From Anaerolineales bacterium (GTDB lineage Bacteria; Chloroflexota; Anaerolineae; Anaerolineales; Villigracilaceae), in the NCBI GenBank assembly GCA_014860805.1, contig JACZJB010000051.1, positions 1-49,538 on the forward strand: a stretch of 49,538 bases of DNA, read 5' to 3'. The notes beneath the pieces are model-generated. The model made no database searches. It was not told where the DNA came from and was given only the letters and a program-made list of their open reading frames with translations. Position numbers and translations under genes: made by a program. This document shows, one piece after another, positions 35,313 to 42,670 of the stretch (position 1 is the stretch's first letter; every line of letters starts with the position of its first letter).

Positions 35313-36281
35313 ATGAACAGCGAACTCAACATCAAATTCTGGGGCGTGCGTGGAAGTTATCCCACACCTGGCGCAGGGACGATCCAATACGGCGGCAACA
35401 CTGCTTGTGTGGAGATCAACGCTAATGGGCGCACGATCATCCTCGATGCCGGCACGGGCATTATTCCGCTCGGGCGTGATCTGGCAAAAACAAAACGTGC
35501 GGGAGAAATTCTGCTGCTGTTCAGCCACTTGCATCATGACCACACACAGGGTTTCCCGTTTTTCGTGCCTGCCTATATTCCAAACACAAAGTTGCACATC
35601 TACGGGCCTGGCGGCACACCTGAAACATTGAAGCATGTGCTGGAGCACAATCAATCCTCCGAGACATTTCCCATCAGTCTGCGGGACATGTCTGCGAGCA
35701 AGGACATTCAATCGGTGCGCGAGTCGCAGGTCATTGTCTGGGATGAGGATGGAGTCCGTGTGGCTGAATCAACTTCCAGATTAAGTGACGAGGCGCTTGT
35801 CATCCGCATGTACAAATCCCACGCGCATCCCGGCGGCGTGTATGTGTATCGCATCAACTATCTTGGCAAGTCCATCGTGTACGCGACTGACACAGAAGGC
35901 TACATCGGCACGGATCGCAAGCTGGTGAATTTTGCGCGCAATGCGGATGTGCTGATCCACGACGCGCAATACAACGACGAGCATTATTATGGAAACCTCA
36001 CTGGATTCCCATCCACGCAGGGATATGGACACTCGACGGCGAAGATGGCTGCAGAAGTTGCCGCCTCTGCCGAAACGGGACAGTTGATCCTGTTCCATCA
36101 CGACCCTGTCTACTCCGACGAATTCGTCGCCGCGCAGGAAGCGAATGCGAAAACTGTTTTTCCTGATTCGCGTGCGGCGTATGAGGGCATGGAGATTCCC
36201 CTCACTCCCACCCTCACCCCTGTCCCTCTCCCTAGAATGGGAGAGGGGAGAATGGAAGTAAAATATGTTCAGAATGGTTGA
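35313..36281 (+). CDS. MBL-fold metallo-hydrolase (phosphodiesterase-like)
   Basis: 322 residues, metallo-beta-lactamase fold. KFWGVRGSYPTPGAGTIQYGGNTACVEI is the family N-terminus; the metal motif is FSHLHHDHTQGFPFF; YATDTEGYIG, LIHDAQYNDE, and HSTAKMAAEVA complete the site. Members are cyclic-nucleotide or lipid phosphodiesterases, often next to cNMP-binding proteins. GGAGG stands seven bases before ATG 35313. The C-terminal 20 or so residues after YEGMEIPL are encoded by a genomic hairpin repeat and are likely not part of the fold. It overlaps the Crp/Fnr gene by about 17 bases, so the pair may be a cyclic-nucleotide hydrolysis and sensing unit (inference). Confidence 0.87.
   Translation: MNSELNIKFWGVRGSYPTPGAGTIQYGGNTACVEINANGRTIILDAGTGIIPLGRDLAKTKRAGEILLLFSHLHHDHTQGFPFFVPAYIPNTKLHIYGPGGTPETLKHVLEHNQSSETFPISLRDMSASKDIQSVRESQVIVWDEDGVRVAESTSRLSDEALVIRMYKSHAHPGGVYVYRINYLGKSIVYATDTEGYIGTDRKLVNFARNADVLIHDAQYNDEHYYGNLTGFPSTQGYGHSTAKMAAEVAASAETGQLILFHHDPVYSDEFVAAQEANAKTVFPDSRAAYEGMEIPLTPTLTPVPLPRMGEGRMEVKYVQNG
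36198..36248. repeat. Hairpin repeat with CCCTCTCCC/GGGAGAGGG stem
   Basis: A C-rich run (CCCTCACCCCTG) leads to a hairpin whose arms are CCCTCTCCC (36224-36232) and GGGAGAGGG (36239-36247). The shape and wording are those of widespread bacterial REP-type repeats. It is read through as the end of the MBL-fold coding region. Confidence 0.6.
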
Positions 36282-36972
36282 ACTCAAGAAAGACGATACC
36301 CGCAACATCCTTTCGGACATTCAGTTGTTCGAGGGACTCACGCCTGCACAGTTGGACTGGGTCTCTCACCGCGCGCATCGCCGTGTGTTCCCAACGGGCA
36401 GGAATGTGATGATCGTTGAACAGCCCGGCGAAGCGGTATACATCATCCTGCATGGGACGGTGAAGGTCTACACCGAGCAAGGCGGGCGCGATGCGATCCT
36501 GTCCATTTTGGGGAGCGGCGATTTGATCGGCGAGATGAGCTTGATCGACAGCGTGGGGCGCTCTGCCAGCGTGGTGACTTTGGAAGACTCGCTGATGTTA
36601 TGGATGGACAAAGTCACATTCAATTACATGCTGGATAACTTCCCGCCGATCGCGCGTAATTTGGTGAAGATCCTTTCGGCACGCGTGCGGCTTTCGGATC
36701 AGATGATCCAATCCCTTGCCACGCTGGATGTGAACGGACGGGTGGCGCGTCAACTGCTGGCGTTCGCAGAACGATACGGACGCGACGCAGACGGCATGTT
36801 GAAGATCCGTATCGCGCTCACACAAAGTGATATCGCCGACCTCGTGGGAGCTTCGCGCAAGCGTGTCAATCAGACGATGGTTTTCTTTAAAGAAGAAGGC
36901 CTGGTCAGCATGGATGCGGATGGCCGAATCAACATCCACAACAAGGAAGGGTTGGCGCGGTTCTGTAATTAG
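36265..36972 (+). CDS. Crp/Fnr-family transcriptional regulator
   Basis: 235 residues. The N-terminal cyclic-nucleotide-binding-type domain (about 20-135) has FPTGRNVMIVEQPGEAVYIILHGTVKVYT and GSGDLIGEMSLIDSVGRSASV; the C-terminal winged helix (about 160-230) has LTQSDIADLVGASRKRVNQTMVFF as recognition helix region. The GEMSLIDSVGRSASV loop keeps the Glu-Arg pattern used for phosphate binding in cAMP receptors, so a nucleotide ligand is plausible. Start ATG 36265 or 36274. A hairpin terminator follows. Confidence 0.9.
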   Translation: MFRMVELKKDDTRNILSDIQLFEGLTPAQLDWVSHRAHRRVFPTGRNVMIVEQPGEAVYIILHGTVKVYTEQGGRDAILSILGSGDLIGEMSLIDSVGRSASVVTLEDSLMLWMDKVTFNYMLDNFPPIARNLVKILSARVRLSDQMIQSLATLDVNGRVARQLLAFAERYGRDADGMLKIRIALTQSDIADLVGASRKRVNQTMVFFKEEGLVSMDADGRINIHNKEGLARFCN

Positions 36973-36992
36973 TCGGTTAGTTTGATAGCCTA

Positions 36993-37088
36993 ATAGTCAA
37001 GTAGTCAAAGAACAGTCATGGGTTATCCGTGGCTGTTCTTTTTGAGCAAGCGACAACCTGACTATTCGACTAAAGACTATTTGACTAT
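36993..37088. repeat. Imperfect inverted repeat of TAGTC/GACTA units around the terminator
   Basis: ATAGTCAAGTAGTC (36993-37006) and GACTATTTGACTAT (37075-37088) match in 13 of 14 positions as inverted arms. More GACTA/TAGTC units lie nearby. The right arm contains part of the -10 box of the thioesterase gene. Confidence 0.45.
37007..37043 (+). terminator. Rho-independent terminator after the Crp/Fnr gene
   Basis: AAAGAACAG (37007-37015) pairs with CTGTTCTTT (37033-37041), with extra inner pairs, and a short T run ends the stem. It lies 35 bases after the regulator stop. Confidence 0.7.
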
Positions 37089-37091
37089 AAT
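37086..37091 (+). promoter_or_regulatory. TATAAT -10 box, leaderless start of the thioesterase
   Basis: TATAAT ends six bases before ATG 37098 and no ribosome binding site fits between. It follows the terminator of the upstream gene, so it marks a new transcription unit. Confidence 0.6.
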
Positions 37092-37097
37092 CCCGCT

Positions 37098-37517
37098 ATG
37101 ACTACCTATAAATTCTTTCATCCAATTGAAGTCCGCTACGGGGATTTGGACCCGCAGGGACATGTGAACAATGCAAAACACCTGACGTACTTCGAGCAAG
37201 CGCGCATTGCCTACATGATCGAATTGGGATTGTTCACGAAAGACCAATCGTTCATGGAGATCGGCGTAATTCTGGCGGATATTCACATCACCTATCTCGC
37301 GCCTGTTTATTTTGGCGAACGCATCAAGGTTGGGGTCCATGTTTTGAAAATGGGAAACAAGTCCATGACGTGGGCACAAAACATTGTAGATGCGAAGACA
37401 GGCAAAGAGCTGGCCAAAGGAGAGGTTGTGATGGTGACGTACGACTACAAAGAGGAAAAGACGATCAACATCCCTCACGAATGGCGCGAGAAGATAAAGG
37501 CGTTTGAAGGTTTGTAA
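37098..37517 (+). CDS. Acyl-CoA thioesterase (4-HBT/YbgC hot-dog fold)
   Basis: 139 residues. VRYGDLDPQGHVNNAKHLTYFEQAR contains the catalytic Asp and the hot-dog helix; IHITYLAPVYFGERIKVGV and the later strands are typical. It hydrolyses a short or medium acyl-CoA or aryl-CoA ester; substrate unknown. Leaderless start by position of TATAAT. It stands alone, followed by a repeat element. Confidence 0.88.
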   Translation: MTTYKFFHPIEVRYGDLDPQGHVNNAKHLTYFEQARIAYMIELGLFTKDQSFMEIGVILADIHITYLAPVYFGERIKVGVHVLKMGNKSMTWAQNIVDAKTGKELAKGEVVMVTYDYKEEKTINIPHEWREKIKAFEGL

Positions 37518-37524
37518 ACCAGCT

Positions 37525-37601
37525 TGTCATGCTGAGCCGTTTTTTTGGCGAAGCATCTCTACTGGTGTATGTAGAGACCCTTCGCTTTCGCTCAGGGTGA
37601 C
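37525..37601. repeat. Composite inverted repeat, second copy
   Basis: Outer arms GTCATGCTGAGC and GCTCAGGGTGAC match in 10 of 12 positions; inner arms GCGAAGCATCTCTAC (37549-37563) and GTAGAGACCCTTCGC (37571-37585) match in 13 of 15. It fills most of the gap between thioesterase and M42 genes. Same family as 35033-35148 but a different subtype. Confidence 0.65.
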
Positions 37602-37620
37602 CTATTAAAAGGAATCTCCC

Positions 37621-38664
37621 ATGTCCCTCCCAAAAATTGACGAAACATATTTCACCACTTTCCTTGTTGACCTGCTCAACATCCCGTCGCCTACTGGATT
37701 CGCAGAACCCGCGATTGAGTTTGTGGAAAAGGAACTGTCCAAATATAAGCAGCTCGAACTTTCTCGCACACGCAAGGGAGCGCTCGTAGCAAAGTGGGAA
37801 GTGGAAAGTGATCTCCCGCCCGTTGCATTGACCGCACACGTGGATACGCTCGGCGCAGTGGTAAAGGAGATCAAGTCAAATGGAAGATTGAAGTTAAGCC
37901 GTGTGGGCGGAATCCAATGGCCGACTGTGGAAACCGAAGGCGTTTGGGTGTTCACCGCCAAAGGCGAGAAGATTCGCGGCTCGGTGTTGATCGACACGGC
38001 ATCGGGTCATATTTATGGAACCAGCGACACTCCGCGTAACGATGCACACATGGAAGTCCGATTGGACGCGCGAACGACATCAGAAAAAGAAACGCGCGCA
38101 TTAGGAATCAACATTGGCGATTGTGTGGCTTTCGACACACGCACCGAAGTGACGAACGGATTCATCCGCTCGCGATTCCTGGACGACAAGGCCTGCGTGG
38201 CAAATCTCGTAGCGGCGATCAAGTCAATTGCTGAATCAGGTCAAAGTCCCGCACGAAGCGCCTACTTCCACATTTCCAATTACGAGGAAGTTGGTCACGG
38301 CGCATCCGCGGGAATTCCATCTGAAGTTGTGGAATTGATTTCAGTGGATATGGCTGTCGTCGGCGAAGGGCAGGAGTCGGATGAATTCCATGCAACCCTG
38401 TGCATCAAGGACAGCGGCGGTCCATACCACGAGGGCTTGAATAAAAAACTGCGGGCTATTGCAGAGAAGCACAGCATTCCCTACAAAACAGATGTGTATC
38501 CGTTTTACGGTTCGGACGGCGAAGCGTTTTGGCGCGCAGGCGGCGACGTGGCGTTATCGCTCATCGGCCCTGGCATCGACGCATCTCACAATTACGAACG
38601 CGCCCACATGGACGGATTGAACGCCACCACGAACTGGATCATTGCGTATTTGCTTGAATCTTAA
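37621..38664 (+). CDS. M42-family metallopeptidase
   Basis: 347 residues, di-metal aminopeptidase fold (FrvX-like). Metal ligands appear as H73 and D75 in LTAHVDTLGAV, Asp in RSRFLDDKACVA, the Glu-Glu pair in ISNYEEVGHGAS, and His in ASHNYERAHMDG. IPSPTGFAEPAIEFVE is the usual N-terminus. It probably trims peptides in the cytoplasm, or acts as a glucanase as some members are annotated. ATG 37621 has AAAGGAA nine bases upstream. Confidence 0.9.
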   Translation: MSLPKIDETYFTTFLVDLLNIPSPTGFAEPAIEFVEKELSKYKQLELSRTRKGALVAKWEVESDLPPVALTAHVDTLGAVVKEIKSNGRLKLSRVGGIQWPTVETEGVWVFTAKGEKIRGSVLIDTASGHIYGTSDTPRNDAHMEVRLDARTTSEKETRALGINIGDCVAFDTRTEVTNGFIRSRFLDDKACVANLVAAIKSIAESGQSPARSAYFHISNYEEVGHGASAGIPSEVVELISVDMAVVGEGQESDEFHATLCIKDSGGPYHEGLNKKLRAIAEKHSIPYKTDVYPFYGSDGEAFWRAGGDVALSLIGPGIDASHNYERAHMDGLNATTNWIIAYLLES

Positions 38665-38733
38665 TCAAACACTAACGTAATGGATTTAATTGTGAAGTTA
38701 TCTTCATATCAAACAACTCTTTAGGATTTAAAA

Positions 38734-39228
38734 ATGGCTATTGACTCAATCGAAGCAAAGATCGGCTCGCTCGCACCTGACTTCAAACTGCGCGCCACCA
38801 ATGGGCAGGAGATTTCGCTGTCAGATTTTCGCAGCAAATCGAACGTCATTGTGTTCTTCATCCGCGAGACGACTTGTCCACAATGCCGCACGCACGTAGC
38901 TCAGCTTGGCCGAATGTACGACCAGTTCCGTGAAGCAGGCGCAGAGATCGTCGTCATCCTCGGCGAAGATGTGGAGAAATCCCGCGAATATGCAGACGGT
39001 ATCCATCTGCCCTTCCCAATTCTCTCAGACCCAGACCGTGCTGTGTACCATTTATATGAATTGGAAAAATACTTCCTGCTTTTTCAGCGGACCGCTTCAC
39101 TGGTTGTGGACAAGAGCGGCATTGTCCGCTATTTGAAACGCACCACCGTTCCGAACGTCTGGCTGCAGGAAAGCCGTGAACTTTACGGTTTCATGCTCAG
39201 CCTCGAAGAAGGTCTACCAGTTCGATGA
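38734..39228 (+). CDS. Peroxiredoxin-like (AhpC/TSA) thioredoxin-fold protein
   Basis: 164 residues. KIGSLAPDFKLRATNGQEISLSDFRSKSNVIVFFIRE is the family N-terminus; the redox site is TTCPQC with C48 and C51; LSDPDRAVYHLYELEKYFLLFQRTASLVVDKSG follows. The Cys-x2-Cys spacing suggests a peroxidase or disulfide reductase using an internal disulfide. ATG 38734 has AGGA ten bases upstream. A strong terminator follows directly. Confidence 0.82.
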   Translation: MAIDSIEAKIGSLAPDFKLRATNGQEISLSDFRSKSNVIVFFIRETTCPQCRTHVAQLGRMYDQFREAGAEIVVILGEDVEKSREYADGIHLPFPILSDPDRAVYHLYELEKYFLLFQRTASLVVDKSGIVRYLKRTTVPNVWLQESRELYGFMLSLEEGLPVR

Positions 39229-39269
39229 ATGAAAAAAAGTCCCACAAGAATGTGGGACTTTTTTTCATT
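39228..39269. terminator. Bidirectional rho-independent terminator
   Basis: A perfect 19-base-pair stem: the left arm (39228-39246) contains A7 then GTCCCACA, the right arm (39251-39269) TGTGGGAC then T7. The loop is AGAA. It starts at the peroxiredoxin stop codon. Confidence 0.9.
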
Positions 39270-39302
39270 TGCATTGCTCTGGCAGGATAACCCCGCCCCT
39301 AC

Positions 39303-39308
39303 TATACT
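39303..39308 (+). promoter_or_regulatory. TATACT -10 box, leaderless start of the F420-type oxidoreductase
   Basis: TATACT ends six bases before ATG 39315. No ribosome binding site fits between. It follows a terminator, so a new transcript is expected here. Confidence 0.55.
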
Positions 39309-39314
39309 TGCCAT

Positions 39315-40313
39315 ATGAAACTAGATGCCGCCCTTCCCCCTGTTGCGTTGAAAGATATTCCCGCCATTGCGAAAGCCGCGCAAGAGACAGGCTTCGCCGC
39401 GCTGTGGACTCAAGAAACCCAGCATGATCCCTTCCTGCCCTGCACGTTGATCGCGGAACATTCCTCCAGCATGGACTTTGGCACAGCTATTGCTGTGTCG
39501 TTCTCACGCTCGCCTGCCAACCTTGCCTACACCGCATGGGATTTGGCGGCTCAGTCTGGCGGAAGATTCATTTTGGGGTTGGGCACACAGGTCAAGGCGC
39601 ATATCGAGAGGCGTTTTGGCGTCCCGTGGCCCGAGTCTGTGACGGGGAAATTGCGCGAGCAAATTCAAGTCATTCGCGCGTTTTGGGATACATGGCAGAA
39701 CGGCACCAAGTTGAATTTCCGTGGAGAGAATTACAAGATCACGTTGATGTCGCCGTTCTTTAACCCTGGCGCAATTGAAAATCCAAATATCCCGATTTAC
39801 ATTGCAGGAGTTAACACGGGGCTTGCAAAACTGGCTGGCGAAATGTGCGAGGGATTCCATGCACATCCATTTAACAGTCCGCGCTATATGAATGAAGTGC
39901 TTTTGCCTGCCATTGAAGAGGGCCTGCAAAAGAGCGGACGCAAACGCAGCGACATCAGCATCTCGATGACTCCCTTCATGGCGACTACGCCCGAAGAGGA
40001 AGGCTTCGCACGGATGCAGGTTGCGTTTTACGCATCCACGCCTTCCTACAAATCCGTGATGGATTTGCATGGCTGGGGTGAAACGGCTGAAAAATTATCG
40101 GGGTTCGCCGCCAAAGGTGAATGGGCTGAGATGCCCATGCTCATCACAGACGAAATGTTAAATGAATTCTGTCTGATGACCACGCAGGAAAATCTGGCTG
40201 AGGATCTGAAGAAACGCTATACAGGCATCGCGGACAGGATCACTCTGTACACACCCTTTGTCCCGAAAGAGAAGGATGAGTGGTGGAAAAACCTAGCGAA
40301 GGCGTTTAATTAA
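39315..40313 (+). CDS. LLM-class F420-dependent oxidoreductase
   Basis: 332 residues, luciferase-like TIM barrel. KLDAALPPVALKDIPAIAKAAQETGFAALWTQETQHDPFLP is typical of the MSMEG_2256-like F420 group; GTAIAVSFSRSPANLAYTAWDLAAQSGGRFILGLGTQVKAHIERRFG is the cofactor and phosphate-binding region. Reaction unknown: hydride transfer with F420 (or FMN). It suggests the organism makes or imports F420, though no F420 biosynthesis gene is in the window. Leaderless by TATACT position. Confidence 0.88.
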   Translation: MKLDAALPPVALKDIPAIAKAAQETGFAALWTQETQHDPFLPCTLIAEHSSSMDFGTAIAVSFSRSPANLAYTAWDLAAQSGGRFILGLGTQVKAHIERRFGVPWPESVTGKLREQIQVIRAFWDTWQNGTKLNFRGENYKITLMSPFFNPGAIENPNIPIYIAGVNTGLAKLAGEMCEGFHAHPFNSPRYMNEVLLPAIEEGLQKSGRKRSDISISMTPFMATTPEEEGFARMQVAFYASTPSYKSVMDLHGWGETAEKLSGFAAKGEWAEMPMLITDEMLNEFCLMTTQENLAEDLKKRYTGIADRITLYTPFVPKEKDEWWKNLAKAFN

Positions 40314-40332
40314 TTTTCCCCGCGAATTTCCG

Positions 40333-40352
40333 TTAATCTTCCAGAAGATTAA
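40333..40352. promoter_or_regulatory. Dyad upstream of mazG
   Basis: TTAATCTTC, two bases, then GAAGATTAA: a perfect 9-base dyad, 30 bases before ATG 40383. It may be an operator; an RNA hairpin would have too tight a loop. Confidence 0.35.
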
Positions 40353-40382
40353 TTCACAAACAAAGAGAGAAAAGAAACTCAC

Positions 40383-40712
40383 ATGAACTTCACCGACTAC
40401 CAAACCAAATCCCGCGCCACTGCAAAATACCCAGCTATTGGGCATGCTGTCATCTACCCCACTCTGGGACTCGTCAACGAAGCAGGCGAAGTGGCAGGCA
40501 AGATTAAGAAAGTCTTCCGTGACAAAGACGGGCAGATCAGCACCGAAACCCGCGAGGCTCTCAAAGCCGAACTCGGCGATGTGCTCTGGTATCTGGCGCA
40601 GGTCGCGACAGAACTGGACCTCTCCCTTGACGAGATCGCCGAATCAAATATAACCAAGCTGCTGGATCGTCAAGCACGCGGTAAAATACAAGGCGACGGG
40701 GACAACCGCTAA
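40383..40712 (+). CDS. MazG-like nucleotide pyrophosphohydrolase
   Basis: 109 residues, all-alpha NTP-PPase fold that hydrolyses (d)NTPs to monophosphates. GLVNEAGEVAGKIKK and AELGDVLWYLAQVATEL hold the Glu/Asp metal ligands (E-x2-E and E-x2-D). The C-terminus RGKIQGDGDNR is a family mark; its near-copy at 45211-45255 is a remnant of a paralogue. Ribosome binding site AGAGAGAAAAG upstream. Confidence 0.88.
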   Translation: MNFTDYQTKSRATAKYPAIGHAVIYPTLGLVNEAGEVAGKIKKVFRDKDGQISTETREALKAELGDVLWYLAQVATELDLSLDEIAESNITKLLDRQARGKIQGDGDNR

Positions 40713-40781
40713 ACCACACATTCCAGCCATCCACACAGCGCAATCGCGTTCTCCATTTATAGGTTCGAGCAAGGAGGAGAT

Positions 40782-42506
40782 ATGCTATTTCAAGCAACGG
40801 TATTGGTTGACCTTACGGCAATGGCGATCTGCCTGTGGATGGCTTTCTACCTTTTCGCGCGGGGCTTCCCAAGCAAAGTGACCATACGAGGAGTGATCCT
40901 GCTCCTCTCCTTATCCGCGTTTTTCTTTGGCGCATACAACAATATCTTCAACCAGGTCAGTGGCACGGCAGTCTGGCGCGCAGTTTTCCTTATCATCGGC
41001 ATTGGCGCCTGGTACGAAATCACCCTCCAACTACTTTCTGCTCAAAATCGAAAAAACCTGCTCCCATGGACAGTTGGCATTTACACGATCGGCCTCGTTA
41101 CCATTGTGTTATTGCTCAGCACACGCAATGCCTTTGTCGGCGAACAGGGAAATTCCATTTATGTTGCCCACATGGGCATTGGCATTCCATACATCCTGTA
41201 TGGAATTTTTGAAATTGCCGCCTGTTTTGGCATTTTCCAAAACCTGCTCGCGCATGGAAAGATCGGCATGACCTCGCAGGGAAAATTTTTCCTGTTCGCA
41301 TCCATCTTCCCTGTGGCAGGCGTCACCTATGGCATTGTGGCCCTCGCCATGCCTTCGCCCATGCCGCGCCTGGTTCAAGATCTGATGATTTTCAGCGGCG
41401 TCTTCCTCATGGGGATTTCTGTGGCGCGCCACCAAACCCTCGTGGAAAGACGGACAACCCTGCAGGATTTTCCCATCACCAGCCTGACGATTCTTTTCCT
41501 GGCAGCAGTCTACGCTCTGATGGCTTTTCGCCTCGGTCTCCCCCTGCAGTTGGTCGGTCCACTTGTGGCATTCGTGGTGCTGACACATGCTCTCTACGAC
41601 CTCGTGCGTGAATTCCTCGAGCGCCTGCGCATCCGCAACGAAGGAACACTGCGCAAACAACTGCGCAAACTCGAAAGCGAAAGATCATCCGAGGAATCCC
41701 TCCGCCTGCGCTTGCAGGAAGGGCTTTCTCTTTTATGCAACACGTTGGATTCATACAGCGGATTCATCGCCATTAAGCGGGGCGAGGATTTCGTCGTAGC
41801 AGCAAGCAGGCAATCGGTCCAGCTTGAGCGGAGTTTTTCTTCATCAGATGTCGCGTACGAAGACATTACCCACGCTCCAAGCGAACAGTTCCCCGGCATC
41901 CAGTATTTCGCCCCATCCTTTGATGGACAGATCCAAATCGCCCTTGTTGGCATTGGCAAGCCAAAGTCACGGCTTGATTATTCGCACGGTGATTTGGACC
42001 TGCTCTCTGAAGTGGCAGACCAGATCGGCACCATCGTCTCCCTGAGCAATGTGCAGCTGCCCATTGCACAATCTGAGATTAATGAAAAAGAAGCGAACAT
42101 GGTTACCGGTGAAATGATCGACGCGATGGGCAGCAATTCCGACCCCGAGTTCGTAAAAATAGTAGAAGAAGGGCTGCGCCATCTATCGGATTACATCACG
42201 CTGGGTCAATCCCTTCTTGCCGATAAACTGGATGTGAAGGCCGGGTCACATATCGAACGCGGCAGGGAATTGCAAAAGGTGATCGTTGATTCCATCGAAC
42301 TGCTGCGCCCTGCAGACAAACGCCCGCCCGAGCCGCTTCCCCGGGTTTGGTACAACCATGCCGTACTGCACGACGCCTACGTGGAAGGTGTACCCAACCG
42401 CGAGATCATGGCACGGCTGTATATCTCCGAGGGCACGTTCAACCGCACCCGCCGCAACGCCATCCGCGGACTGGCAAGGTTATTGATGGAAAAAAGAGCA
42501 GGATAA
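40782..42506 (+). CDS. Membrane-bound sensor-regulator: multi-helix domain, GAF, C-terminal helix-turn-helix
   Basis: 574 residues. About seven to nine membrane helices fill residues 1-275, followed by a charged helix likely coiled coil (about 278-312, LRIRNEGTLRKQLRKLESER), a GAF-like domain (about 315-425) and a linker. The end (about 520-574) reads HDAYVEGVPNREIMARLYISEGTFNRTRRNAIRGLARLL, which looks like a DNA-binding helix-turn-helix. No kinase or receiver domain is seen, so this would be a one-component regulator held at the membrane. ATG 40782 has AAGGAGGAG directly upstream. Signal and targets are unknown. Confidence 0.7.
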   Translation: MLFQATVLVDLTAMAICLWMAFYLFARGFPSKVTIRGVILLLSLSAFFFGAYNNIFNQVSGTAVWRAVFLIIGIGAWYEITLQLLSAQNRKNLLPWTVGIYTIGLVTIVLLLSTRNAFVGEQGNSIYVAHMGIGIPYILYGIFEIAACFGIFQNLLAHGKIGMTSQGKFFLFASIFPVAGVTYGIVALAMPSPMPRLVQDLMIFSGVFLMGISVARHQTLVERRTTLQDFPITSLTILFLAAVYALMAFRLGLPLQLVGPLVAFVVLTHALYDLVREFLERLRIRNEGTLRKQLRKLESERSSEESLRLRLQEGLSLLCNTLDSYSGFIAIKRGEDFVVAASRQSVQLERSFSSSDVAYEDITHAPSEQFPGIQYFAPSFDGQIQIALVGIGKPKSRLDYSHGDLDLLSEVADQIGTIVSLSNVQLPIAQSEINEKEANMVTGEMIDAMGSNSDPEFVKIVEEGLRHLSDYITLGQSLLADKLDVKAGSHIERGRELQKVIVDSIELLRPADKRPPEPLPRVWYNHAVLHDAYVEGVPNREIMARLYISEGTFNRTRRNAIRGLARLLMEKRAG

Positions 42507-42527
42507 AATCAGTTTATTTAGTTTTTT

Positions 42528-42569
42528 CAGCCCCTGAAGGTTTCAAAACCTTCAGGGGCTGTTTTTTTT
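42528..42569 (+). terminator. Rho-independent terminator after the membrane regulator
   Basis: CAGCCCCTGAAGGTTT (42528-42543) pairs with AAACCTTCAGGGGCTG (42546-42561), perfect 16 base pairs, then eight T. The CCTGAAGGTTT core resembles the palindrome at 47900-47941. Confidence 0.9.
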
Positions 42570-42598
42570 ACCCGACGAAAAGGAATTAAAAAATTGGC

Positions 42599-42633
42599 GT
42601 CTTTTGGCAGTTTCTTCTCTGTCTTTGGCAGTT
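42599..42633. repeat. Direct repeats upstream of the VTT gene
   Basis: GTCTTTTGGCAGTT (42599-42612) and GTCTTTGGCAGTT (42621-42633) are near-identical, with starts 22 bases apart, about two helical turns. They lie between the terminator and ATG 42671, a typical place for a tandem activator or repressor site. Confidence 0.4.
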
Positions 42634-42670
42634 CAAAAATGCGAAAGTAAGACAAGAAAGGAAATTCGCT

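Noticed and set aside
41109-41660. Antisense open frame of 183 codons under the membrane regulator
   Set aside because: Its composition (many His, Glu, Gln) mirrors the hydrophobic codons of the other strand; no start signal or family match.
42621-42645. Sigma-54 promoter (TTGGCA...TGC) before the VTT gene
   Set aside because: The spacing between GG and GC is 12, not 10, so the consensus does not fit.
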